A stretch of 64,000 nucleotides of DNA from Chitinophagales bacterium (GTDB taxonomy: Bacteria > Bacteroidota > Bacteroidia > Chitinophagales > Chitinophagaceae). Where the stretch lies: contig JAFLBJ010000001.1 of the NCBI GenBank assembly GCA_017303415.1, positions 2,604,001 through 2,668,000 on the forward strand. Direction: 5' to 3'. Shown here in pieces: positions 52,326-61,640 of the stretch (positions are counted from its first letter, which is position 1; every line of letters begins with the position of its first letter). The notes beneath the pieces are model-generated. The model made no database searches. It was not told where the DNA came from and was given only the letters and a program-made list of their open reading frames with translations. The position numbers and the translations under genes were made by a program.

Positions 52326-53285
52326 ATGTCAGTATTAGTTTTTATAGACCAATCCGAAGGTCATCTCAAAAAATCCTCCCTGGAAGCCATGAGCTATGGC
52401 GCTGCTTTAGCCGCCCAATCGGGTACCGAAGCCGAGGGGGTAGTACTTGGCCCCACGCAGGAAGATCTGTCTTCCCTGGGCAAATACGGCATCAAAAAGA
52501 TTCACCATGTTAATAACCCATCCCTGAGTGGATTTGATGCCCAGGCTTATACCCGGGCCATAGCACAGGTGGCTGAGAAAACGGGGGCTAACATGATCGT
52601 GTTCTCCAACAACGTGGATGGTAAGGCGATTGCCCCCCGATTATCGGTAAGGATGAAAGCGGGTCTGGTTTCCGGGGCTACCGGATTACCGGAAACCGGA
52701 GGGGATTTTATTGTAAAAAAGACTGTTTTTTCCGGTAAGGGTTATGCCCGAATAGCGGTTAAGACCCCGGTAAAGATCATTGCCCTTAATCCGAATGCCT
52801 TTACGGTGACCGAGGCCGGTGGAACTGCAGAAGTGCTGGCCTTTGATGCCCAGATCGATACCCCGAAGATAAAAGTGACGGCTGTAAATAAGGTGAAAGG
52901 TGAAATACCCCTGACCGAAGCGGATATTGTCGTGAGTGGTGGCCGGGGATTGAAAGGACCCGAACATTGGGGCATTCTGGAAGACCTGGCTAAGGCCCTG
53001 GGTGCCGCGACTGCCTGTAGCCGCCCTGTATCTGACTCCAACTGGCGCCCCCATCATGAGCATGTGGGACAAACCGGTATTGCCATTGCCCCCAACCTTT
53101 ACATAGCCATTGGCATTTCAGGCGCCATTCAGCACCTGGCCGGGGTCAACCGAAGCAAGGTAATTGTGGTTATTAATAAAGACCCTGAAGCTCCTTTTTT
53201 CAAGGCAGCGGACTATGGAATCGTCGGGGATGCCTTTGAGGTGGTTCCCCGGATCACCGAGGCTGTGCGCCGGTTAAAAGGGTAA
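52326..53285 (+). CDS. etfA: Electron transfer flavoprotein, alpha subunit
   Basis: 319 residues. N-terminal domain, then the C-terminal FAD domain with VSGGRGLKG, ACSRPVSDSNWRPHHEHVGQ and ISGAIQHLAGVNRSKVIVVI. Forms the ETF heterodimer with EtfB. Ended by a strong terminator at 53321-53350. Confidence 0.96.
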   Translation: MSVLVFIDQSEGHLKKSSLEAMSYGAALAAQSGTEAEGVVLGPTQEDLSSLGKYGIKKIHHVNNPSLSGFDAQAYTRAIAQVAEKTGANMIVFSNNVDGKAIAPRLSVRMKAGLVSGATGLPETGGDFIVKKTVFSGKGYARIAVKTPVKIIALNPNAFTVTEAGGTAEVLAFDAQIDTPKIKVTAVNKVKGEIPLTEADIVVSGGRGLKGPEHWGILEDLAKALGAATACSRPVSDSNWRPHHEHVGQTGIAIAPNLYIAIGISGAIQHLAGVNRSKVIVVINKDPEAPFFKAADYGIVGDAFEVVPRITEAVRRLKG

Positions 53286-53320
53286 GCATAACACATTCAC
53301 ATACACATGAGAAATACCCG

Positions 53321-53350
53321 GAGCGGTCGAAATGACCGCTCTTTTTTTTT
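53321..53350 (+). terminator. Intrinsic terminator after etfA
   Basis: Stem GAGCGGTC / GACCGCTC with loop GAAAT, then nine T. Ends etfBA transcription. Confidence 0.9.
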
Positions 53351-53379
53351 GGTAAAAAACCTTAGTTTCGTGGCACGTT

Positions 53380-53979
53380 ATGAAGAAGATCGAATTGGAA
53401 ATAGTGGCGCTCTCGCATAGCATCACCCAAACACATTCATATGCCGTGGTTCTCGGTGAGGTCAATGGCCTCCGCCGTCTTCCCATTGTGATCGGCGGGT
53501 TTGAGGCCCAGGCCATCGCTGTAGCCCTGGAAAAGATGCAGCCCAGCCGTCCCCTGACCCATGACCTGATGAAGAATTTCATGAACGCCTTTGCCGTGGA
53601 ATTGCATGAGATCATCATTAATGACCTGCAGGAAGGGATCTTCTTCTCCAAACTGGTATGTTCCTCTGATAATGACACGGTTGAAATAGATTCCCGTACC
53701 TCCGACGCACTGGCCCTGGCCGTTCGTTTCGGTTGCCCGATCTACACCTACGAGAATATCCTGGAGAGTGCCGGTATTCAGATGGAAGAAACCACCGGCA
53801 AAAAGAAAAAGACAAAGGAAACAGTGATCGAAGACGAACCCTCTCAGGCCAATGATGACCTGAAGACCATGTCGCTCGAAGAATTGAATGAATTGCTCAA
53901 CGATGTGCTCGAGCATGAGGACTATATCCGGGCCATTGCCATTCGCGATGAGATCAATAGCCGAAAAAGGAATAAGTGA
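53380..53979 (+). CDS. DUF151 bifunctional nuclease with C-terminal UvrB/C-like motif
   Basis: 199 residues. DUF151/bifunctional nuclease domain (about 1-140; IELEIVALSHSITQTHSYAV, LPIVIGGFEAQAIAVAL, DSRTSDALALAVRFGCPIY). A Lys/Glu-rich linker precedes a C-terminal helical hairpin (about 160-199; SLEELNELLNDVLEHEDYIRA, AIRDEINSR) resembling the UVR domain of UvrB/UvrC. Function in vivo is not settled. The ispE start GTG overlaps the TGA stop by 4 nt. Confidence 0.85.
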   Translation: MKKIELEIVALSHSITQTHSYAVVLGEVNGLRRLPIVIGGFEAQAIAVALEKMQPSRPLTHDLMKNFMNAFAVELHEIIINDLQEGIFFSKLVCSSDNDTVEIDSRTSDALALAVRFGCPIYTYENILESAGIQMEETTGKKKKTKETVIEDEPSQANDDLKTMSLEELNELLNDVLEHEDYIRAIAIRDEINSRKRNK

Positions 53980-54803
53980 TCGTTTTCCCCAATGCAAAAA
54001 TTAACCTGGGTCTTCACGTGGTGAAAAAAAGACCCGACGGGTACCACGACCTGGAAACCATTTTTTTCCCGATCCCTCTTTGTGATGCACTGGAAGTTAT
54101 TACCCGGAAAGAACAAGATTCCTCCGGTATAGCATTTCATTTATCCGGGCCTGTTAACCCCGGCCCCGATGCCGATAATATTTGTGTTAAAGCCTGGCAT
54201 CTTTTAAAGAATGACCACCCGGGCCTGCCATCCGCATCCATCTATTTACATAAAGCGATACCTACGGGAGCAGGATTAGGGGGTGGAAGTGCGGATGGCG
54301 CTTTTATGCTGTCCCTCCTTAATCAAAAATATCAGTTAGGCCTGACCGAAGAGCAATTGTTATCCTATGCCCTTCAGTTGGGAAGTGATTGCCCCTTTTT
54401 TATTCGCAACAAACCCTGTTATGCAACCGGGCGCGGGGAGATCATGGAACCGGTTTCCCTTTCACTTAAAGGATATCAACTGGTTTTGGTCAATCCCGGG
54501 ATTGAGGTATCAACAGCACGAGCCTTTTCAACACTTCAACCCTCCCCTTCCCCCAAAGACCTCCGAACGATCATCCAACAACCCATCACCACCTGGCGGA
54601 AAGAATTGGGTAATGATTTTGAACGCTCTGTTTTTGAAGCTCATCCCCTCATTGGCGAATTAAAGGATCAACTTTATGAACAAGGGGCGATCTATGCCTC
54701 GATGAGTGGAAGCGGATCTACGGTGTTTGGACTATTTGAAAATCATGGGTTTGATATTGGCGGGGTTTCCGATGCCTTTTTTACAAAAGTTATTGAATTG
54801 TAA
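53976..54803 (+). CDS. ispE: 4-diphosphocytidyl-2-C-methyl-D-erythritol kinase
   Basis: 275 residues. GHMP kinase: NAKINLGLHVVKKRPDGYHDL, PTGAGLGGGSADGAFML (ATP loop), GSDCPFF and SMSGSGSTVFGLF. Fourth step of the MEP isoprenoid pathway. The start is a GTG that overlaps the stop of the DUF151 gene (GTGA), showing translational coupling. No other MEP genes are nearby. Confidence 0.94.
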   Translation: MIVFPNAKINLGLHVVKKRPDGYHDLETIFFPIPLCDALEVITRKEQDSSGIAFHLSGPVNPGPDADNICVKAWHLLKNDHPGLPSASIYLHKAIPTGAGLGGGSADGAFMLSLLNQKYQLGLTEEQLLSYALQLGSDCPFFIRNKPCYATGRGEIMEPVSLSLKGYQLVLVNPGIEVSTARAFSTLQPSPSPKDLRTIIQQPITTWRKELGNDFERSVFEAHPLIGELKDQLYEQGAIYASMSGSGSTVFGLFENHGFDIGGVSDAFFTKVIEL

Positions 54804-54844
54804 TCGAGGATTTACCGCCAAAAAAAAATTGTATCTTTACGTTA

Positions 54845-54907
54845 ATGTCACTCAGGAACGCCATACCATTCTTTCTTGATAAGAACCTTGATCTGCTGAA
54901 CCACTAA
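54845..54907 (+). CDS. Possible short leader frame upstream of rocD
   Basis: 20 residues, [20 protein letters not shown], starting 5 nt after TATCTTTA (54832-54839), a near -7 box, on the rocD strand and ending 71 nt before rocD. The box-to-ATG distance mirrors that of the his and trp leader peptides here. No obvious codon run, no terminator clear after it. Weakly supported; a longer frame overlaps it on the other strand. Confidence 0.2.
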   Translation: MSLRNAIPFFLDKNLDLLNH

Positions 54908-54961
54908 GTGGTCCTTCCACCGGGCGTTGAGCCCATGTATCTGCATTTTCTTTTTCATCAT
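54848..54961 (-). CDS. Possible 37-residue small protein, opposite rocD leader region
   Basis: Reads [20 protein letters not shown] and ends with EWYGVPE. It is basic, with Trp and Tyr residues and no low-complexity bias, so it looks more protein-like than the frame on the other strand. No family recognised, no clear promoter. Located between ispE and rocD. Confidence 0.3.
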   Translation of the reverse strand: MMKKKMQIHGLNARWKDHLVVQQIKVLIKKEWYGVPE

Positions 54962-54978
54962 CGTTTAATCGTACTACC

Positions 54979-56205
54979 ATGATCCAGGTTTCGGATAACA
55001 GTAAATATTATTTGTCTCTTGAAGAAAAATATGGTGCCCACAATTATCATCCCCTGCCCGTGGTGTTGGAAAAAGGTTCCGGGGTTCATCTATGGGATGT
55101 AGATGGGAAAAAATATTATGATTTTTTAAGTGGCTATTCAGCCGTAAACCAGGGGCATTGTCATCCGGAGATCCTGAATGCACTGACGCTTCAAGCCCAG
55201 CGTCTGACATTGACCAGTCGTGCTTTTCACAGTAACCTGCTGGGTGAATATGCACGCTTTATTACCGATTTTTTCGGCTACGATAAAGTACTGCCAATGA
55301 ATACAGGAGTTGAAGCCGTGGAAACGGCGATCAAACTTTGCCGTAAATGGGCCTATGAAGTAAAAGGAGTACCGGAAGGCAAAGCAAAGATCATCACCTG
55401 TCACGGCAATTTTCACGGTCGTACAACAACGGTGATCTCCTTTAGCAGCGATCCTTCTTCCAATAAGAATTTCGGGCCATACACGCCCGGGTTCATAGGC
55501 ATACCCTATAATGACCTTGACGCACTGGCCACGGCCCTGAAGGATGATCAGGTGGCGGGTTTTCTGGTAGAGCCCATACAGGGAGAAGCCGGCGTGGTGG
55601 TGCCGGATGAAGGATATCTGGCCAATGCAAAAACTTTGTGCAAGCAGGCCGGCGTATTGTTTCTGGCGGATGAGATACAAACAGGTTTATGCCGTACCGG
55701 AAAAATGCTGGCTTGTGATCATGAAGAGGTACGTCCGGATATACTCATCTTGGGAAAGGCCTTGAGCGGAGGCATGCTCCCCGTAAGCGCGGTATTGGCA
55801 GACGACTCAATTATGCTCACCATTAAACCCGGTGAACATGGTTCTACTTACGGAGGAAACCCATTGGCTTGCGCGGTGGCCATTAAAGCACTACAGGTAC
55901 TGAAAGACGAGAAGCTGGCAGAAAACGCGGAGAAGATGGGAGAACTTTTTCGAAAGGAAGTGGCCAAACTTCAATCGCGCCATATCTCTTTAATCCGTGG
56001 AAAAGGATTATTGAACGCGATCGTAATACAACACGGGGATAAGGATGCCGCCTGGGAACTTTGTCTGGAATTAAAAGAAAACGGATTGCTCGCCAAACCT
56101 ACACATGGCGATAAAATCCGGTTTGCACCTCCCCTGGTTATTACCCATGACCAAATAATCGAGAGTGTGGAGATTATCGGGCAGAGCCTTGAGCGGCTTG
56201 ATTAA
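54979..56205 (+). CDS. rocD: Ornithine aminotransferase
   Basis: 408 residues. [62 protein letters not shown] and [16 protein letters not shown] (PLP lysine in GKAL) match class III ornithine aminotransferases. It turns ornithine and 2-oxoglutarate into glutamate semialdehyde and glutamate. With the arginine deiminase-family protein and CtlX (13.4-15.7 kb) it can complete arginine catabolism. Confidence 0.95.
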   Translation: MIQVSDNSKYYLSLEEKYGAHNYHPLPVVLEKGSGVHLWDVDGKKYYDFLSGYSAVNQGHCHPEILNALTLQAQRLTLTSRAFHSNLLGEYARFITDFFGYDKVLPMNTGVEAVETAIKLCRKWAYEVKGVPEGKAKIITCHGNFHGRTTTVISFSSDPSSNKNFGPYTPGFIGIPYNDLDALATALKDDQVAGFLVEPIQGEAGVVVPDEGYLANAKTLCKQAGVLFLADEIQTGLCRTGKMLACDHEEVRPDILILGKALSGGMLPVSAVLADDSIMLTIKPGEHGSTYGGNPLACAVAIKALQVLKDEKLAENAEKMGELFRKEVAKLQSRHISLIRGKGLLNAIVIQHGDKDAAWELCLELKENGLLAKPTHGDKIRFAPPLVITHDQIIESVEIIGQSLERLD

Positions 56206-56215
56206 ATAGCGAAAG

Positions 56216-56236
56216 GCAATTAGCTTTTAACTATTA
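56216..56236. repeat. Short GCTANNN-class heptamer run at a convergent junction
   Basis: Three in-phase heptamers (GCAATTA, GCTTTTA, ACTATTA) overlap the stop codon of the convergent membrane-protein gene and end the 21-nt gap after rocD. Confidence 0.45.
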
Positions 56237-56625
56237 GTTTCTCCGGGAAGTTTCATTTGTGGAAATAACCCCGCTACCAACATCGCTAAGGAGGAAAAGG
56301 CCATCAGGTATAAGCCTATTTCCCTGTCTGGACATATTCCTCCGGAGCAGGCCGGGATCAGCAGAAAATTACGCAGGGCCCAACCGGTATTCAGACCTAT
56401 CACCAGCAAATTCCATCGCTTGGCCCAGATCCGGGGGATGAAGTTGAGCAATAAAAAGAAGGCAGCATTTAAGAAATGAAAATAGCCGGGCTTCCCAAAA
56501 TTGGTCCCTGTGGTATCGACTCCTGTCAATTGAATATTCCTGAAAGGAATGGTGATCCATGGAAGAAAACAACTAATGACGAGCAGAACTGCAGCCAGGG
56601 CACCGGCCCACTTGAGAAAACGCAT
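56227..56625 (-). CDS. Small integral membrane protein of unknown function
   Basis: 132 residues with about four hydrophobic helices (LKWAGALAAVLLVISCFLPW, FHFLNAAFFLLLNFIP, LLVIGLNTGWALRNFLLI, GLYLMAFSSLAMLVAGLFP). The extracytoplasmic loop has two Cys (CSGGIC). No family recognised. A consensus -7 box (TAACTTTG, 56642-56649) lies 16 nt upstream of the start on the minus strand. Confidence 0.7.
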   Translation of the reverse strand: MRFLKWAGALAAVLLVISCFLPWITIPFRNIQLTGVDTTGTNFGKPGYFHFLNAAFFLLLNFIPRIWAKRWNLLVIGLNTGWALRNFLLIPACSGGICPDREIGLYLMAFSSLAMLVAGLFPQMKLPGETNS

Positions 56626-56641
56626 GTGAGATATTTTGGGG

Positions 56642-56649
56642 CAAAGTTA
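56642..56649 (-). promoter_or_regulatory. Candidate promoter -7 box of the small membrane protein gene
   Basis: Minus-strand TAACTTTG, an exact TAnnTTTG match 16 nt before the ATG at 56625. The expected upstream TTTG position is occupied by a heptamer array. Confidence 0.45.
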
Positions 56650-56663
56650 GGGGATGGAGTTTG

Positions 56664-56741
56664 GATGTTGGTGGTGGGATGTTTGATGTTGGATGATGCC
56701 AACTAAACTAAATGCTATAGGCTAACAGCTAAAAGCGAACA
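56664..56741. repeat. Solo heptamer arrays (GATGTTG then GCTANNN class)
   Basis: 56664-56698: five in-phase heptamers (GATGTTG, GTGGTGG, GATGTTT, GATGTTG, GATGATG), like one arm of the 95-nt-core element but with no core or opposite arm. 56714-56741: four in-phase GCTATAG, GCTAACA, GCTAAAA, GCGAACA units. Two heptamer classes lie side by side. Confidence 0.7.
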
Positions 56742-56752
56742 ACCTTCCCTCC

Positions 56753-58093
56753 CTATCCCAACTCCTTCACATATTCTTCCTTCAACCGCTCGTACAGAGA
56801 ACGTTTATCAATAAAATAAGAGACCAGGGAGGCGATCATGGCGGCAAGCATCAGGTGGAAGATTACACTATGTCTATCAGTCATTTCCAGCACCAATATG
56901 GCCGACGTAAACGGACTGCGGGTGACACCGGTAAGAAAGGCCACCATGCCTGCAAGTATTAGCAGGTTCGATTCTGTATCGGGTAAATGAAACAAACCGC
57001 TGATCACGGAACCTATACTCGCCCCTGCACTTAATGATGGGGCAAAAACCCCACCGGCAGCCCCGGTGGTAAAGGAGAGGATCGGTCCGGCTATCCGCAG
57101 AAACGGAGAATAAGCAGGTAAATGCTTTTGATCTGAAAATAATGTTTCGGTCATCAGGTCCTTACCTGACCCCATAATTCCGGGATGAAAAAAATAAGCG
57201 ATACCAACTAATATAAAGGCGCAGGCAAGTACATAGAACACATGATGATGTTTGAACCGGAATCCTGATTTCCATTTCAGTAATTTGATGATAACCCGGG
57301 CCATCAGGCTACCTCCTACCCCGCTCACCAGGGCAACCAGGATCACCAGGAGGAATACATAGGCCGAAAGATCTCCCACATTTGGATAACCCAGATAGAG
57401 GTAAGGCCCCAACAAACCCTGCGCTGTAAGACCGGCTATGATCACAGCGGTAAACAAGGCGGTCTTAAAATAATTGATGTGCGTCTTGGCCAATTCCTCC
57501 ACGGCAAATACGATTCCACCCAATGGGGTATTAAAGGCTGCCGCCAAACCTGCCGCCGATCCGGTCAGGATCATATTCTTCTTGGAGATCTTTGGCCACC
57601 AGCTGGGTAACCATTTATTGACCAAACGAAAAATGGATCCGGCTATTTGTATGGTGGGTCCTTCTCGTCCAATAGCCCCGCCACCAAAAACCATTACGAG
57701 ACTGGACGCTATTTTAATTAAGATGACGCGTAAGCTGAGAAGTTTATTGACCTTATTCAGGTTTGCCGGTGAGATGATATCCACCGACGCCATTACCTGG
57801 GGAATTCCACTTCCTCTGGCAAAGGGGGCAAACCTTTTTACAAGCCACCAGGCCAGAAAAAAACATACAGGCGTTATAAGAAAGAATGACCAGCTATAGG
57901 ACGTATAAATTGCATGTGCTCCCTGCTCTGCCCAGGTAAAGAGTTTTGTATAGGCCACAGCGATCAACCCGGTGAATAATGAGGCTATCCAGAATGGAAG
58001 GGCAAGCATCAGGTTTTGCTTCAGGTCCTCATTTCGGATCCGGTCGAATAGGCGCTTGAGGGAATCTTTTACTGAGTAGTAAATTTTTTTCAT
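56753..58093 (-). CDS. ClC-family chloride channel/antiporter
   Basis: 446 residues, about ten or more helices. Selectivity-filter motifs GSGIPQVM (Cl- binding), GREGPTIQIAG with the gating glutamate and GGVFAPSLSAGASIG, in the ClC order. The protein lacks a C-terminal CBS pair, so it resembles short bacterial ClC exchangers. Exchanges Cl- and H+ or conducts Cl-. Preceded by the amino-acid permease on the same strand. Confidence 0.93.
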   Translation of the reverse strand: MKKIYYSVKDSLKRLFDRIRNEDLKQNLMLALPFWIASLFTGLIAVAYTKLFTWAEQGAHAIYTSYSWSFFLITPVCFFLAWWLVKRFAPFARGSGIPQVMASVDIISPANLNKVNKLLSLRVILIKIASSLVMVFGGGAIGREGPTIQIAGSIFRLVNKWLPSWWPKISKKNMILTGSAAGLAAAFNTPLGGIVFAVEELAKTHINYFKTALFTAVIIAGLTAQGLLGPYLYLGYPNVGDLSAYVFLLVILVALVSGVGGSLMARVIIKLLKWKSGFRFKHHHVFYVLACAFILVGIAYFFHPGIMGSGKDLMTETLFSDQKHLPAYSPFLRIAGPILSFTTGAAGGVFAPSLSAGASIGSVISGLFHLPDTESNLLILAGMVAFLTGVTRSPFTSAILVLEMTDRHSVIFHLMLAAMIASLVSYFIDKRSLYERLKEEYVKELG

Positions 58094-58142
58094 TGTGCTT
58101 TAGAGAAAGAGACATCCGAGGATGGCTAAAGAAATGATGGGA

Positions 58143-58150
58143 CAAAGGTA
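58143..58150 (-). promoter_or_regulatory. Candidate -7 box for the ClC gene
   Basis: Minus-strand TACCTTTG, an exact TAnnTTTG match 49 nt before the ATG at 58093. No clear TTTG 20 nt upstream. Confidence 0.4.
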
Positions 58151-58170
58151 GGGAAACCAAGTGGGCGATA

Positions 58171-59583
58171 CTACCTTTTCCTGCGATGTAAATAAAAATA
58201 AACAGGCACACCAATAAACGTTAGGAATAATCCATATACGGACTGAATGAATGGCGTCTTTCCCTGTAAATAATTATGTATATCGGTGTAGAGGGTCAGA
58301 AAAAAATAAAAAGCGGCAAACAGGATAAATATGGCTGGGAGAATGGGATAACCCCACACTTTATAGGGTCGCTCTGTATCCTTCATTTTTTTGCGCAGGA
58401 TAAATAATCCAATTGCGCTAAATCCATAAAACAACCAGGTTATAAATACAAACAGGTCGGTCAGCATGTCAAAGGAGCCGGTGATAACAAACATGCTCGT
58501 CCAGATCAATTGCAGGATCAACGCGTTTCCGGGTGTTTGAAACCGGGGGTGGACTTTCCCAATGTGTTTAAAAAAATTTCCTTCCTCGGCCATCGCAAAT
58601 TGAATACGAGCGCAGGGGAAGAGGTTTCCATTTACGGCACCAAAGGTCGAGATCATGACCAAAATGGCGATCAACCCGCCACCCGTTAACCCAACTGTGG
58701 TCCGTATCGCATCGGCTGCCACCAACGATGATTTACTCATCCTGTCGAGTGGTAAGGCATAGAGGTAGGCCAGATTGGTGATTACATACAAGACCATGCA
58801 TATACCGATTCCCAGAAAGAGGCCACGGGGAATATTTCGGCGCGGATCCTTGATCTCCCCGGCCATGAACCCAAGATTGTTCCATCCATCAAAAGAAGCC
58901 AGGGCCCCACTCATCGCTGCGATGATGCCCATCACCAGGGTCCATCCGGATTTTTGCATGACCGGATCTGTTCGCGTCCAATTACCAATATCTCCATTTC
59001 CGGAGGCAAAGATCAATACACATAGCAGGATCAAAGAACCGATCTTCAGGAAGGTGGAACCCACCTGTACCCAGCTACCAGCTTTTACACTTATATAATT
59101 GATCAGGGTAAGCAAGACAAGTATACCGATAGCGAGGACCTTTACCCCTGCATTCTCCAATGGAAATAAATTACCTAACCCGGGAAGATGCAAGACAAAG
59201 CTCTTTTCAACCTCCGGCGAAAAACGGGGAAGACCGATAAAATATTCCGAGTATTGGGCGAAAACAAAAGCAATGGCCGCAATGGCGGCTGTATTGATCA
59301 CGATGAACGCTGCCCATCCATAGATAAAGGCAAAGAAATCACCGTACATTTTTTTAAAGAAAACATATTGCCCGCCCGTCTCCGGAAGAATGGTTCCAAT
59401 CTCGGCATTGATCATTCCTCCAATAAAAGAAACCAGTCCGGCGATCAACCATACGGCGATCAACCACACCGGTGACCCCACTTGTTGTGCCATAACCGCC
59501 GGCTTCATGAAAATACCACTGCCTATGACTGCACCAACAACAATAGAAAAAGAAGCGTATAATCCGAGACGACGGGGAAGCAT
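58171..59583 (-). CDS. APC-family amino-acid permease
   Basis: 470 residues, 12 predicted helices. SIVVGAVIGSGIFMKPAVMA is the first-helix APC signature, with GGQYVFFKKMYGDFFAFIYGW, SFDGWNNLGFMAGEIKDPRRNIPRG and a 12-helix pattern. Imports or exchanges amino acids, substrate unknown. The ATG at 59583 lies 14 nt past the T-run of an intrinsic terminator, so the gene may be controlled by attenuation (see 59597-59715). Confidence 0.9.
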   Translation of the reverse strand: MLPRRLGLYASFSIVVGAVIGSGIFMKPAVMAQQVGSPVWLIAVWLIAGLVSFIGGMINAEIGTILPETGGQYVFFKKMYGDFFAFIYGWAAFIVINTAAIAAIAFVFAQYSEYFIGLPRFSPEVEKSFVLHLPGLGNLFPLENAGVKVLAIGILVLLTLINYISVKAGSWVQVGSTFLKIGSLILLCVLIFASGNGDIGNWTRTDPVMQKSGWTLVMGIIAAMSGALASFDGWNNLGFMAGEIKDPRRNIPRGLFLGIGICMVLYVITNLAYLYALPLDRMSKSSLVAADAIRTTVGLTGGGLIAILVMISTFGAVNGNLFPCARIQFAMAEEGNFFKHIGKVHPRFQTPGNALILQLIWTSMFVITGSFDMLTDLFVFITWLFYGFSAIGLFILRKKMKDTERPYKVWGYPILPAIFILFAAFYFFLTLYTDIHNYLQGKTPFIQSVYGLFLTFIGVPVYFYLHRRKR

Positions 59584-59596
59584 GTCGTAAAATAGA

Positions 59597-59624
59597 TAAA
59601 AAAACCGCTTCTATTGAAGCGGTT
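59597..59624 (-). terminator. Terminator hairpin directly upstream of the permease start
   Basis: Minus-strand stem AACCGCTTC / GAAGCGGTT with loop AATA (59603-59624), followed by TTTTTTTA. It lies before, not after, the permease gene, the position expected for an attenuator or riboswitch expression platform. Confidence 0.8.
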
Positions 59625-59640
59625 CAAAAACTTTGTTTTC

Positions 59641-59720
59641 AAAAAGTGGCGTCAACCCGAATATTCACCGGGGGTGAACATACGCTTTGCCCAGGATTAT
59701 GTTTTTCTCAAAGCGATTAA
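59641..59720 (-). promoter_or_regulatory. Possible structured leader of the permease gene
   Basis: Stem CGCTTTG (59709-59715) / CAAAGCG (59683-59689) on the minus strand encloses 19 nt, and a hairpin TTCACC-CCC-GGTGAA (59664-59678) lies nearby, upstream of the terminator. The layout could be an aptamer-plus-terminator leader; I do not recognise a known riboswitch class. The rest of this 308-nt gap also contains an ATTATTR array. Confidence 0.35.
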
Positions 59721-59801
59721 CAGGCAAGGGAAGGAATTGGACTTCGGTTGCTTGTGGGTGCTAATGTAGAAAAACAGACCTGGATTTGCAAGATGAACAG
59801 G

Positions 59802-59874
59802 ATTATTGATTATTAATTATTGACTATTAACCAATTAACTGAGATCTTCGATAAATAATCCATAACCAATAATC
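59802..59874. repeat. Degenerate ATTATTR heptamer inverted array
   Basis: Left arm 59802-59829: ATTATTG, ATTATTA, ATTATTG, ACTATTA, in phase. Right arm AATAATC (59854-59860) and AATAATC (59868-59874) separated by CATAACC, also in phase. Same class as 6126-6229 but more degraded. Confidence 0.65.
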
Positions 59875-59891
59875 CCATTCTACTTGTCAAA

Positions 59892-61526
59892 TTAGTACCC
59901 CATTCCACCCATATCCGGAGCACCACCATGAACATGGGGTTCTTCCTTCTTGGGTTTGTCGGCGATCACACATTCGGTGGTCAGCAGCATTCCGGCAATG
60001 GAAGCGGCATTTTCCAGGGCGATGCGGGTCACCTTCGTGGGATCGATAACACCTGCTTTGTACAGGTTCTCGTATTGTTCGGTGCGGGCATTGAAACCAA
60101 AATCAGCTTTACCTTCTTTTACTTTTTGCACGATGATGGAACCTTCAATACCGGCATTGGCTACGATCTGACGAAGGGGTTCTTCGAGGGAACGTTTAAC
60201 GATGGCGATACCTGTTGTTTCATCCTCATTGGCACCTTTTAATTTTTCCAGGGATTCGATAGCGCGAATGAATGCGATACCACCACCGGGAACAATTCCT
60301 TCTTCAACAGCGGCACGAGTGGCATGGAGGGCATCATCTACACGATCTTTCTTCTCTTTCATTTCCACTTCGGTAGCGGCTCCCACATTCAGTACGGCTA
60401 CACCACCACTCAGTTTGGCCAGGCGCTCCTGAAGTTTCTCTTTATCGTAATCGGAAGTGGTGACTTCGATTTGGGCTTTGATCTGATTAACGCGGGCAGC
60501 GATATCATCTTTCTTGCCTTTTCCACCTACGATTGTCGTATTGTCTTTATCAATTGTAACCGAAGAAGCCTGACCAAGATAGGTAAGGTCTGCATTCTCC
60601 AGTTTGTATCCTTGCTCTTCGCTGATCACAGTACCTTTTGTTAATACAGCGATATCCTGGAGCATTTCCTTACGGCGATCACCAAAGCCGGGGGCTTTAA
60701 CGGCCGCTACTTTAAGCGTGCCACGCAGTTTGTTTACAACCAGGGTGGCGAGTGCTTCCCCTTCAAGGTCTTCGGAGATGATCAGGAGCGGGCGACCACC
60801 TTGGGCCACTTTCTCCAGAATATGCAGGATATCCTTCATGTTGCTGATCTTTTTGTCATAGATCAGGATAAAGGGGTTATCCAGTTCAGCGTTCATCTTC
60901 TCGCTGTTGGTCACGAAATAGGGAGATACATATCCGCGGTCAAACTGCATACCTTCTACCACTTCTACAGTGGTTTCAGTACCACGAGCTTCTTCCACAG
61001 TGATCACTCCTTCTTTTCCAACCTTCTTCATGGCTTCGGCGATCAGTTTCCCGATCTCGTTGTCATTGTTGGCAGAAATAGAGGCTACCTGCTGAATCTT
61101 GCTGTTGTCACTTCCAACAGTTTGAGATTGGCTTTGCAGGTTCTCTACTACTTTGGATACTGCTTTGTCAATACCACGCTTCAGGTCCATCGGATTGGCA
61201 CCTGCGGCTACGTTCTTTAATCCTTCTGTAATGATTGACTGGGCCAAAACAGTAGCGGTAGTGGTTCCGTCGCCGGCTACATCAGCCGTTTTAGAAGCTA
61301 CTTCTTTCACCATTTGTGCACCCATATTCTCGATCGGGTCTTCCAGTTCGATTTCTTTGGCTACGGTAACACCATCTTTTGTTACACCGGGTGCACCAAA
61401 TTTCTTTTCGATCACCACATTCCGGCCTTTGGGGCCCAGAGTCACTTTCACCGCATTGGCGAGAGCATCCACACCTTTCTTCATCCGGTTGCGGGCCTCA
61501 ATATCAAAGAATAATTGCTTTGCCAT
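59892..61526 (-). CDS. groL: Chaperonin GroEL
   Basis: 544 residues. [62 protein letters not shown], and the C-terminal GGM-rich tail [11 protein letters not shown]. Forms the 14-subunit folding chamber with GroES. Downstream of groS, separated by 114 nt that includes a heptamer array. Confidence 0.98.
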   Translation of the reverse strand: MAKQLFFDIEARNRMKKGVDALANAVKVTLGPKGRNVVIEKKFGAPGVTKDGVTVAKEIELEDPIENMGAQMVKEVASKTADVAGDGTTTATVLAQSIITEGLKNVAAGANPMDLKRGIDKAVSKVVENLQSQSQTVGSDNSKIQQVASISANNDNEIGKLIAEAMKKVGKEGVITVEEARGTETTVEVVEGMQFDRGYVSPYFVTNSEKMNAELDNPFILIYDKKISNMKDILHILEKVAQGGRPLLIISEDLEGEALATLVVNKLRGTLKVAAVKAPGFGDRRKEMLQDIAVLTKGTVISEEQGYKLENADLTYLGQASSVTIDKDNTTIVGGKGKKDDIAARVNQIKAQIEVTTSDYDKEKLQERLAKLSGGVAVLNVGAATEVEMKEKKDRVDDALHATRAAVEEGIVPGGGIAFIRAIESLEKLKGANEDETTGIAIVKRSLEEPLRQIVANAGIEGSIIVQKVKEGKADFGFNARTEQYENLYKAGVIDPTKVTRIALENAASIAGMLLTTECVIADKPKKEEPHVHGGAPDMGGMGY

Positions 61527-61587
61527 TTTTCTATGTTTTATTTTGTTGGTTCTTGAATTGTTGGTATTTCATTTGAAGCGAATACTA

Positions 61588-61636
61588 GCCAGTGGCTAAT
61601 GGCTATTCGCTATTAGCTTTTAGCATTTCGTATTCA
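61588..61636. repeat. GCTANNN-class heptamer array between groS and groL
   Basis: Seven in-phase units: GCCAGTG, GCTAATG, GCTATTC, GCTATTA, GCTTTTA, GCATTTC, GTATTCA. It ends 4 nt before the groS stop. No inverted partner arm nearby. Confidence 0.7.
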
Positions 61637-61640
61637 GCCT

